Source of the DNA: JANNOG01 sp964516515
Lineage (GTDB): Bacteria > Actinomycetota > Actinomycetes > Actinomycetales > JBBAYJ01
Direction of reading: 5' to 3'
DNA: 5,476 nt
NCBI GenBank assembly: GCA_964516515.1
Contig: CAZEYA010000241.1
Coordinates: forward strand, 1-5,476
Shown here piece by piece: positions 1-5,476 of the stretch. Under the pieces are notes generated by a model. That model searched no databases and was not told where the DNA came from. It worked only from the letters and a program-made list of their open reading frames with translations. Within the stretch, counting starts at the first letter, position 1, and each line of letters opens with the position of its first letter. The position numbers and the translations under genes were made by a program.

Positions 1-30
1 CCGACAGTCACTGACGTAGTGCCTTCTCCC

Positions 31-554
31 TCACCGCACATCGGCCACGTGGCCGGCCACGGCCGACTCGTCGTGGTTCAGGCTGACGAGCTGCGAGTGG
101 CCCTCGAACGAGTCGTAGGCAGGCTCGACCCCGGGCGCGTATGGCGTGGGCCATGACAGCCGGAACCATGAGGCCGTCGCGGCCGCCGGCCCCTCGTCGA
201 GAACCGCCTGGAACGCCGGGTGGCCGTGACCCACATGATTGGACAGCCCGTCCAGCACGACCCGCAGGCCCCTGGCGTGGGCGGCGGGCATCAGCTCGTC
301 CAGGTCGTCGTCGGTGCCCAGCCGGGGGTCGATCCGGAAGTGGTCCACGGTGTCGTAGCCGTGGCCCTCGCAGGCGAAGACCGGGCCGAGGAGCAGGCCG
401 GAGGCGCCCAGCTCGACCGCGTAGTCGAGCCAACCGTGAAGCCGCGAGCGCCGGTGTTCGGGTGGGGCTCCGGACGTGAGCGCCTCCGCGGGGGCGCCAC
501 AGAACCCCAGGGGGTATACCTCCAGAGGATCAGGTGCCGTGCCTGTTGGTTCAC
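31..554 (-). pseudogene. Decayed GH13 alpha-amylase-like gene, N-terminal third only, frameshifted
   Basis: Remnant of a glycoside hydrolase family 13 (alpha-amylase superfamily) gene. Intact members hydrolyse or rearrange alpha-glucans with a (beta/alpha)8 barrel. The main frame reads, from about 525 down to the TGA at 33-31, VYPLGFCGAP, then GWLDYAVELGASGLLLGPVF, HGYDTVDHFRIDPRLG and the GH13 conserved region I as DGLSNHVG (codons near 252-229). It ends at SLNHDESAVAGHVADVR. This frame has no ATG, GTG or TTG between its upstream stop (585-583) and the GTG at 348, which lies inside the conserved core. The missing start is in another frame: GTG at 554-552 begins MNQQARHLILW, and joining that TGG to the GTA at 519-517 gives the family-like HLILW-x-VYPLGF, with one base missing at 521-520. 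The stitched product is about 173 residues against roughly 400 or more in the family. It lacks regions II-IV and hence the catalytic nucleophile and acid. Family assignment is from recalled motifs; the start is tentative. Confidence 0.8.
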
Positions 555-627
555 CCGGCCAGACTTCCAGGGCGGCGGCCGATCACCTCTGGCAGTGGGC
601 CGCGCTCGGCAGCGGCTGAACCGCGAC

Positions 628-633
628 TAGCCT
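628..633 (+). promoter_or_regulatory. Candidate -10 element (TAGCCT) for the two-component operon
   Basis: TAGCCT matches the actinobacterial sigma-A -10 pattern TANNNT. Its last T is followed by 7 bases and then an ATG at 641, the spacing expected if transcription starts at or next to that ATG (leaderless). No TTGNNN -35 is seen at the proper distance (605-610 reads CTCGGC), which is common in these bacteria but makes the call weak. A short inverted repeat GCCGC-N8-GCGGC (599-616) lies over the -35 zone and could be an operator or chance in GC-rich DNA. Confidence 0.3.
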
Positions 634-640
634 CCGTCCC

Positions 641-679
641 ATGGTCATCATCGCCGGATCCGCAGCGCTCGGGGCCTGA
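641..679 (+). CDS. Possible 12-codon leaderless leader ORF ahead of the response regulator
   Basis: ATG at 641 opens a short frame reading MVIIAGSAALGA and stopping at TGA 677-679. One base later comes the ATG of the response regulator. There is no Shine-Dalgarno sequence before 641, but a TANNNT element ends 7 bases upstream, as expected of a leaderless transcript. The regulator's own start has only a weak GGGG (671-674), so translation might depend on ribosomes finishing this leader and re-initiating. The peptide has no run of one amino acid suggesting attenuation. It is equally possible that this is a chance reading frame in the 5' leader. Confidence 0.27.
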   Translation: MVIIAGSAALGA

Positions 680-680
680 C

Positions 681-1337
681 ATGCGGCTGCTCGTGGTCGA
701 GGACGACGCCGAGCTTCGTGGTGCGCTGGATCGCCGGCTGCGGAACTCCGGCTTCGGGGTCGACGCCGTGGCGGACATCCCCGAGGCCGAGTTCGCGCTG
801 TCCGTCAATTCCTACGACGCTCTGGTGCTCGACCGCGCCGTCGCGTCGGGGGACACGATCGACCTGGTCCGGCGGGCGAGGTCCGGCGGCAACCTGGTCC
901 CGGTGCTCTTCCTCACCGCCAAGGACGCGGTGGCGTCCCGGGTCGAGGGTTTCGAGGTGGGCGGTGACGACTACCTGGTCAAGCCGTTCGCGATGGCCGA
1001 GCTCATAGCCAGGACGCGGCGCCTGTGTCGGTACCGGCCGGGCGCCGCACCCGCCACGTTGCGCGTCGCCGACCTGGTGGTGGACCTGTCGCGGGCAGAG
1101 GTCCGCCGCGCGGGAGTGCTGCTCACCCTGACCCCCAAGGAGTTCTCCGTGCTGGCGCACCTGGCGGCTCGCCCGGGCTCGGTGGTCTCCCGGTCGGACC
1201 TGATCGAGGCGTGCTGGGACGAGGTTAGCGACCCGGCGTCCAACACCGTCGACGTCCACATCGCGTCGCTGCGGCGCAAGCTCGGTGCGCCGGCGTTGAT
1301 CCACACTTTGCGGTCACTCGGGTACCGGCTCGAATGA
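681..1337 (+). CDS. OmpR/PhoB-family response regulator
   Basis: Cytoplasmic transcription factor, 218 residues, the usual length for the family. The receiver domain covers about residues 1-115: acidic pocket E7-D8-D9, probable phospho-acceptor D51 (LVLDRAV), switch threonine T79 (LFLTAKD) and the conserved lysine K101 (DDYLVKPF). The winged-helix DNA-binding domain follows at about 126-218, with TLTPKEFSVLAHL, then NTVDVHIASLRRKL and the terminal TLRSLGYRLE wing. ATG 681 is chosen because MRLLVVEDD is the standard receiver start; the frame stays open further upstream, but that part has no family character. The stop overlaps the kinase ATG (ATGA at 1334-1337), so the two are almost certainly co-translated and form a cognate pair. 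The loop after D51 (RAVASGDTIDLV) lacks the usual proline/glycine pattern. Likely targets are its own promoter or the downstream DUF1800/DUF1501 genes (inference). Confidence 0.95.
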   Translation: MRLLVVEDDAELRGALDRRLRNSGFGVDAVADIPEAEFALSVNSYDALVLDRAVASGDTIDLVRRARSGGNLVPVLFLTAKDAVASRVEGFEVGGDDYLVKPFAMAELIARTRRLCRYRPGAAPATLRVADLVVDLSRAEVRRAGVLLTLTPKEFSVLAHLAARPGSVVSRSDLIEACWDEVSDPASNTVDVHIASLRRKLGAPALIHTLRSLGYRLE

Positions 1338-2614
1338 GCTCCAAGGGCACCGTCGATGCCGCAATGACGGTGACCGGGCGGTACCTGCGCCGGCTGCGAC
1401 TCCAGCTGACGGCACTGTTCGCCGTCGCCACGATGGCCGCGCTGGCCGTGCTGTCCGTCGTCGTGTTCCGGATCGACAGCGAGCTGCGCCTGAGTCGGAT
1501 GACCGAGACGCTGATCGACCGGGCCCGCCAGGGCGCGCAGGCAGTGACCGTCGTCGACGGCGAGGTCAGCGCCGAGCGTTTCCTGGCCGACGACACCCTG
1601 ACCGATAGCTGGCCCCAGATCTGGGTGTACGAGAGCACCGACGAGGGGCTGCTGCCGCTAGCCGGGCCGACGGAGGATTGGTACGGCGTCGACTTCACGG
1701 ACGCGGCGACGGCGGCGGCCGACGAGGGGGACACCAGCGTGCGGTGGGTGGCGCCGGTCGGGGAAAACGGGTCGCTGTATGGTCGCGCCCTGCTGGTGCT
1801 GGACCCGACGGACGATGAGCTGGCGGCGGTCGCGTTGGCGGTTGTCGATGCCGACGACTTCTACGGTGACCAGTCGGTCCTGCGGAGCCAGGTGATCGCG
1901 GCGGCGATCCTGCTGGCTGCTGCTGCCGCGGCGGCCGGTTACTGGTTGGCCGGCCGCGGCACCCGGGCCACCGGTGCGGCGCTGGCACAGCAGGAGCGCC
2001 TGATCGCCGCCGCGGCCCACGAGTTGCGCACACCGGTCGCCAAGATCAGGGCGGTGGCCGAGAGCGGCCTGGCCGGGGACGAGCCCGCCGAGGTCGCGCT
2101 CGCCCGGGTGGACCGGATGTCGCGTGATGCGGGCGTGATGGTCGACGACCTGCTGGCCCTGGCCAGGATGGACGCCGGGCGCGAGGGCGTTGCCCGGGAG
2201 CCGCTGCGGCTGGACCTGCTCGCCGAGGCGATCACGGCGCAATACCCCGGAGTCGGCTTCGACGCTGTCGAGACGGTGGTCTCGGGTGACCCCGGCCTGC
2301 TCCGCCGCGCGATCGAGAACCTCATCCGCAACGCCACGATCCACGGTGGCGACGATGTCGTGGTCAGCGTCCACCCGTCCCGGGTCGTGGTCGGTGATCG
2401 CGGGCCCGGCATCGACCCGTCGGTCGCCGACAGGATGTTCGACCGGTTCGAGACCGGCGCGTCCAGCCCCGGGCACGGGCTCGGTCTGCCGATCGTTCGG
2501 TGGGTGGCCGATTCCCATAACGCCACGATCACGGTACGCAACCGTGACGGCGGTGGTGTCGAGGCCGTGCTGGACCTCGGCCACTTCACGGTCCCTTCAT
2601 CTACGCCGCCGTAA
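1334..2614 (+). CDS. Membrane sensor histidine kinase, HAMP-less
   Basis: Sensor kinase of 426 residues that should phosphorylate the regulator encoded just upstream. A first membrane helix lies at about 24-45 and a second, very alanine-rich one at about 186-205. The roughly 140 residues between them form an extracytoplasmic sensor. Only about 15 residues separate helix 2 from the dimerisation domain, so there is no room for a HAMP domain. The phospho-acceptor is H229 in AAAHELRTPVAKI. The ATPase domain shows the N box ENLIRNA (N329, N333), the G1 box DRGPGI (D355), the F box FDRF and the G2 box GHGLGLPIV, so the enzyme looks catalytically complete. The sensor region is strikingly acidic: 25 Asp/Glu against 3 Arg and no Lys in residues 66-183. 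ATG 1334 is chosen for the ATGA overlap with the regulator; ATG 1364 (residue 11) is a possible alternative. The DUF1800 gene begins 10 bases after the stop. Confidence 0.94.
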   Translation: MSSKGTVDAAMTVTGRYLRRLRLQLTALFAVATMAALAVLSVVVFRIDSELRLSRMTETLIDRARQGAQAVTVVDGEVSAERFLADDTLTDSWPQIWVYESTDEGLLPLAGPTEDWYGVDFTDAATAAADEGDTSVRWVAPVGENGSLYGRALLVLDPTDDELAAVALAVVDADDFYGDQSVLRSQVIAAAILLAAAAAAAGYWLAGRGTRATGAALAQQERLIAAAAHELRTPVAKIRAVAESGLAGDEPAEVALARVDRMSRDAGVMVDDLLALARMDAGREGVAREPLRLDLLAEAITAQYPGVGFDAVETVVSGDPGLLRRAIENLIRNATIHGGDDVVVSVHPSRVVVGDRGPGIDPSVADRMFDRFETGASSPGHGLGLPIVRWVADSHNATITVRNRDGGGVEAVLDLGHFTVPSSTPP

Positions 2615-2624
2615 CGTCGCAGTC

Positions 2625-3881
2625 GTGTTCAGTGATCGCGAGCGAATCGCCCACGTGGTCAGGCGCCTCGGCATCGGGGCGCACCCCGATCTCGTGGCGT
2701 CCCTGGAGTCCGTCGACGATGCGATCGAGACGATGCTGGCGCTGCCGGACCGACCGGCCGAACCGCCGTCGATCGAGGCTCCGGCCGACTACGACAGAAT
2801 CGACTATGAGGCGCTCAGCGCAGATCTCCTGCCGTGGTGGCTGGAGCTCATCGGCAGCGGGGAGCAGGGGCTCGTCGAGCGGCTGACCTGGTTCTGGCAC
2901 GACCACTTCGCAGTCAGCGGCGAAAAGATCGATAACTCCTACGTGCTGTGGCAGCACCACGGGCTGGTACGGGAACTGGCCACCGGCAGCTTCGCCGACC
3001 TGCTCTCAGCCGTGTCGAGCGACGCCGCGATGCTGCAGTACCTGGACGGAGCCTCGAACGCCGTGGACGCCCCCAACGAGAACTTCGGCCGCGAGGTGAT
3101 GGAGCTTTTCACGGTCGGGCCCGGGGTGTACACGCAGAACGACGTCAGGGAGATCTCCCGAGCGTTCACCGGCTGGACGGTCAACGAGCCGCACTGGGAG
3201 CGGTCCGGCTTCGTGTATCGCGACGCTGAACCGTGGACCGGTGTGTTCGACCCGGAAGGATTCGACGGCGGCGCCAAGACCGTCCTCGGCCGCGACGGCG
3301 CGTACGGCATGCAGGACGCGCTTGACATCCTGCTGGAGCGGCCCGAGACGGGCGAGAAGGTCGCGGCGGCGCTCTACCGCGAGCTGGTCGGCCTTGAACC
3401 CCCGCCGGCCATGCGGCAGCGCTTGGGGCGACTCTTCGCCCGCGACTGGTCGATCATGGGGCTGGTCGAGGAGATCGTCTGGAGTCCGCTGTTCCTGGCG
3501 GACGAGGCGATCCGGGCCCGGGTACGAACTCCGCTGGAGAAGGCGGCCACCCTGCTCCAGGCCTTCCCGCTCGCCGCGGACGCCTCCCTGGAATCGCTGG
3601 TCTGGGTGCTCGCGAAGCTTCACTACCTGCCCCTGCACCCACCGAACGTCGCCGGGTTCCCCTCAGGGTCGGCGCTGCTCGATCCCGCGCGACTGTTCGG
3701 TGCGTTCGAGCTGCTCGGCTTCGTCGAGAACCCCGACGAAGCGGACACGTCCGTCGACATCCCTGCCCGTCTGGGGTTGTACGACCTGTCGGAGGAGACC
3801 CTCGCCATGCTCCAACGCTTCCCGCGGCCGGGCCTGCAACTCGGCCTCGCTTTCGGCTGCCCAGAATTCATCGCGACATGA
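2625..3881 (+). CDS. DUF1800 family protein
   Basis: A 418-residue member of the DUF1800 family, whose activity is not established. Recognition rests on several family motifs in order: RIAHVVRRLGIG at the N terminus (about 8-18), TWFWHDHFAVS (88-98), the AMLQYLD segment (135-141), NENFGREVMELFTVG (151-165) followed by YTQNDVREISRAFTGW (169-184), FDGGAKTVLGRDG (213-225), PPNVAGFPSG (339-348) and a C-terminal CPEFIAT. GTG 2625 is the start because the family similarity begins there. The frame remains open upstream into the kinase gene, but that part is a shadow of the kinase coding sequence. It has no signal peptide or membrane segment, whereas its partner is exported. Its stop overlaps the DUF1501 ATG (ATGA, 3878-3881), indicating translational coupling. 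In PPNVAGFP the more usual Trp is Phe, a conservative change. The length is toward the short side for the family as I recall it. Confidence 0.92.
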   Translation: MFSDRERIAHVVRRLGIGAHPDLVASLESVDDAIETMLALPDRPAEPPSIEAPADYDRIDYEALSADLLPWWLELIGSGEQGLVERLTWFWHDHFAVSGEKIDNSYVLWQHHGLVRELATGSFADLLSAVSSDAAMLQYLDGASNAVDAPNENFGREVMELFTVGPGVYTQNDVREISRAFTGWTVNEPHWERSGFVYRDAEPWTGVFDPEGFDGGAKTVLGRDGAYGMQDALDILLERPETGEKVAAALYRELVGLEPPPAMRQRLGRLFARDWSIMGLVEEIVWSPLFLADEAIRARVRTPLEKAATLLQAFPLAADASLESLVWVLAKLHYLPLHPPNVAGFPSGSALLDPARLFGAFELLGFVENPDEADTSVDIPARLGLYDLSEETLAMLQRFPRPGLQLGLAFGCPEFIAT

Positions 3882-5164
3882 GCGCGGGTCGCGACGCTGC
3901 CGGCACGGGCTGCTCGATGGTCAGCCGACGGCTGTTCCTCGCCGGACTCGGCGCAACCGCCACGGTGGCTGCCTGCAGCGGCCAGGGGGTCTCGGTCTTC
4001 CAGCGGTCCGGCGCCGCGGAACCGGGGCGCCCGACGCCACCCGTCGGCTCCGTGCCCGACGTCGACCGCACCCTGGTGGTCCTGGAGTTCGGTGGCGGCA
4101 ACGACAGCCTGTCGACGGTCGTGCCGGCATCGGGGGTGTACCGCGACCTTCGGCCCACCACTGCCGTGGAGGACCCTATCGAGCTGGACGCCGAGATCGG
4201 GCTGCACCCCGAGCTGGTCAACGTCGCCGACCTGTACCGGCGGGGCTCCGTCGCAATCGTCGAGGGCCTCGGCATAGCGGCGCCGGACCTCAGCCACTTC
4301 GTGTCCATGCGCAGGTGGTGGGACGGCACGGAGGCACCAGATCAGACCGGTTGGCTGGGTCGCTACCTCGACGCGGCCGTCGGGTACGAGCAGGTGCTCG
4401 CGGGGGTGTCGATCGGGCCGGGACCCTCGCCCGCCCTACTGGGCAATTCATCGTTCGTGGTGGGGATCTCCGACGCCACCGGCCTCGCGTCGGGTTTTCC
4501 GTCGTGGGTTGACGACTCCCGGGACTTCGCGGGGGCGTGGTCGGGATTCGCGCCCGCCGAGATCCCGGTCGCCGAACTCGACCCCATCCGCCGGGCTATC
4601 GCTGCCACGGCGCAGGCGCAGATCCAGTTGTTGGCCGGCCTCGACCCGCTGACCCGGGTGATGGAGCGGATCGAGGTGGACACCTACAGCCTCGAAGGTC
4701 AGCTGGCCCTGGCCGGGGCGCTGACTGCCTCGGACGTCAGACCCAAGGTCGTCTACGTCCACGGCAACGTCGACTTCGACACCCACGAGAACCAGCTGTC
4801 CTCGCACGCCGACCTGATGGGTCAGTTCGACCGCGGCCTGGGCCACTTCTTCGAGATCGTGGACAAGGCAGGTCTGTCCGACCAGGTGCTGGTGATGACG
4901 GCCTCGGAGTTCGGCCGGCGGCCGAGGGACAACGACGGGGGCACCGACCACGGGACCGCCGCGAGCCACTTCGTGATCGGGTCCCAGGTCGCGGGCGGCC
5001 GGTTCGGCGAGTCGCCGAGCCTCACCCGGCTCGACGAGGAGGACAACCTCCGCCATACCGTCGACTTCCGTTCGCTGTACGCGAGCGTGCTCGACGGCTG
5101 GTTCGAGGCGGGGTCCGCGGACCTGCTGGGCAGTGACTACGAGCGGCTGCCGCTGTTCGGGTGA
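3878..5164 (+). CDS. DUF1501 family protein, Tat-exported lipoprotein
   Basis: A 428-residue DUF1501 protein, a family related to the alkaline phosphatase/sulfatase fold but without a settled substrate. The N terminus shows a twin-arginine motif (SRRLFLAG, 16-23) followed by a short hydrophobic stretch and a lipobox VAAC with C33 as the predicted lipidated residue, so it should be exported folded and anchored to the outer face of the membrane. Family motifs follow: LEFGGGNDSLSTVVP (69-83, D76), DLSHF (137-141), DFDTHENQ (299-306), SEFGRRPRDNDGGTDHG (343-359) and HTVDFRSLYASVLDGWF (393-409). The Asp/His residues of the later motifs are in positions expected of metal ligands (inference from fold). 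ATG 3878 overlaps the DUF1800 stop; ATG 3917 (residue 14, just before the twin arginines) is a credible alternative giving a more compact signal. Paired DUF1800-DUF1501 genes are known from many phyla, which supports both calls. Confidence 0.93.
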   Translation: MSAGRDAAGTGCSMVSRRLFLAGLGATATVAACSGQGVSVFQRSGAAEPGRPTPPVGSVPDVDRTLVVLEFGGGNDSLSTVVPASGVYRDLRPTTAVEDPIELDAEIGLHPELVNVADLYRRGSVAIVEGLGIAAPDLSHFVSMRRWWDGTEAPDQTGWLGRYLDAAVGYEQVLAGVSIGPGPSPALLGNSSFVVGISDATGLASGFPSWVDDSRDFAGAWSGFAPAEIPVAELDPIRRAIAATAQAQIQLLAGLDPLTRVMERIEVDTYSLEGQLALAGALTASDVRPKVVYVHGNVDFDTHENQLSSHADLMGQFDRGLGHFFEIVDKAGLSDQVLVMTASEFGRRPRDNDGGTDHGTAASHFVIGSQVAGGRFGESPSLTRLDEEDNLRHTVDFRSLYASVLDGWFEAGSADLLGSDYERLPLFG

Positions 5165-5182
5165 TTACCGAAACAGTCCGAA

Positions 5183-5201
5183 GTGGTCGTGAAGACGCCA
5201 C
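5183..5201 (+). terminator. Small stem-loop after the DUF1501 gene, possible transcript end
   Basis: GTGG and CGT, separated by one bulged T, pair with ACG and CCAC across a GAAG loop, giving seven base pairs 19 bases after the DUF1501 stop. No T-run follows (the next bases are GGAATTAAG), so it is not a classical intrinsic terminator. It may be a processing or stabilising hairpin at the end of the four-gene message, or chance. Confidence 0.25.
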
Positions 5202-5221
5202 GGAATTAAGTCGAACCCACA

Positions 5222-5227
5222 GAAGGG
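5222..5227 (+). promoter_or_regulatory. Ribosome binding site of the downstream lipoprotein gene
   Basis: The purine stretch GAAGGG within AGAAGGGCGA lies 8 bases before ATG 5236, the best Shine-Dalgarno match of any gene in the window. It settles the start of the partial lipoprotein gene. Confidence 0.6.
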
Positions 5228-5235
5228 CGAGTCAT

Positions 5236-5476
5236 ATGGGGAAAATTGGTGTTCTCGCAACTCTGGTTTGCGTTTCGGGCACGCTAGCAGCCTGCAGTTG
5301 GCAGACAACCGTCCCAGACGGGACTTCTTTCCCCACCAATCGGGATCCAGTCTCCTGGCCTTTCGCGGCAGACAGCATCTGGAATATGTCGATTCACAAC
5401 GATGCGAAATACGTGGATGCCCAGATCGGTATGCCGATGGAGGCCGGTCCAACCATTGATCCGGAGATTTTGATTC
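5236..5476 (+). CDS. Secreted lipoprotein of unknown family, N-terminal part (runs off the window)
   Basis: The first 80 codons of a gene cut by the window end. The protein starts MGKIGVLATLVCVSGTLAAC: one basic residue, a hydrophobic core and a lipobox LAAC with C20 as the predicted lipidation site, a Sec-type lipoprotein signal. The mature part is Ser/Thr/Pro-rich at first, then reads WPFAADSIWNMSIHNDAKYV (41-60). This resembles a pattern I associate with the start of secreted actinobacterial proteins of uncharacterised function, but I cannot name a family. The start is well supported by the Shine-Dalgarno site 8 bases upstream. The gene lies 71 bases after the DUF1501 gene on the same strand. 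Its composition, about 54% GC including the preceding gap, is far below the roughly 70% of its neighbours, and it uses codons ending in A or T (AAA, ATT, GCA, TTG) that are rare upstream. This suggests separate ancestry. I saw no convincing promoter in the gap. Confidence 0.82.
   Translation, partial: MGKIGVLATLVCVSGTLAACSWQTTVPDGTSFPTNRDPVSWPFAADSIWNMSIHNDAKYVDAQIGMPMEAGPTIDPEILI

Noticed and set aside
512..520. GGTATACC palindrome as a promoter or operator
   Set aside because: It falls inside the amylase remnant's VYPLGF codons and no matching -35 or second half-site is visible; the 8-base palindrome is plausible by chance.
220..630. 136-residue plus-strand open frame opposite the amylase remnant
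   Set aside because: The minus strand carries clear GH13 motifs over this stretch; the plus-strand product looks like a shadow with no known motif.
534..680. N-terminal extension of the response regulator frame
   Set aside because: The receiver domain starts precisely at MRLLVVEDD (ATG 681); the upstream residues have no family character and cross the putative promoter and leader.
1658..2584. 308-residue minus-strand open frame opposite the kinase
   Set aside because: High-GC antisense shadow: Arg/Gly/His/Asp-rich with no recognisable motif, while the plus strand encodes a complete histidine kinase.
2190..2624. N-terminal extension of the DUF1800 frame giving a 563-residue protein
   Set aside because: This part lies inside the kinase gene in another frame, is Arg/Ser/Pro-rich with no family similarity, and DUF1800 motifs start right after GTG 2625.
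3241..4512. 423-residue plus-strand open frame spanning the DUF1800/DUF1501 junction
   Set aside because: Arg-rich off-frame translation overlapping two well-supported genes.
5165..5452. 95-residue minus-strand frame and a 63-residue plus-strand frame (5268-5459) at the right end
   Set aside because: Both overlap the lipoprotein gene, which has a ribosome site, signal peptide and lipobox; neither alternative has any such support.
1..5476. CRISPR array, tRNA, rRNA or insertion-sequence ends
   Set aside because: No regularly spaced repeats, tRNA-like arms, transposase motifs or terminal inverted repeats were seen on reading both strands.

Overview
This 5.5 kb window is high-GC bacterial DNA: about 70% GC by hand count of sample lines, dropping to about 54% after position 5164. 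The composition, GTG starts, weak Shine-Dalgarno sites, a Tat-type lipoprotein signal and the style of the amylase remnant and two-component genes fit an actinobacterium (Actinomycetota). No rRNA, tRNA or other taxonomic marker is present, so the assignment is an inference and I would not name a genus.

Left edge (about 31-554, minus strand): the decayed N-terminal part of a GH13 alpha-amylase-like gene. It has a one-base frameshift near its start and an in-frame stop about a third of the way into the barrel, and I see no amylase homology between that stop and the window edge. A 126-base gap (555-680) separates it from a divergent plus-strand gene run. The gap holds a possible -10 element and a possible 12-codon leaderless leader ORF.

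Centre (681-5164, plus strand): four tightly packed genes. An OmpR-type response regulator overlaps a membrane histidine kinase by 4 bases (ATGA). Ten bases later comes a DUF1800 protein, which overlaps a DUF1501 protein by 4 bases (ATGA). The DUF1501 protein carries a twin-arginine motif followed by a lipobox. DUF1800 and DUF1501 genes occur as neighbours in many bacteria and their biochemical role is not established. The spacing suggests one transcription unit, in which the kinase, with a very acidic outer domain and no HAMP segment, may control its own co-transcribed DUF1800/DUF1501 pair.

Right edge (5236 to the window end, plus strand): the first 80 codons of a secreted lipoprotein of unrecognised family, with a good Shine-Dalgarno site. 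Its composition differs sharply from everything to its left, suggesting a different history or the start of another module.

The most notable points are the compact TCS-DUF1800-DUF1501 arrangement, the composition break at 5164/5165, and the reconstructable amylase pseudogene. Nothing here by itself demonstrates a wholly new system.
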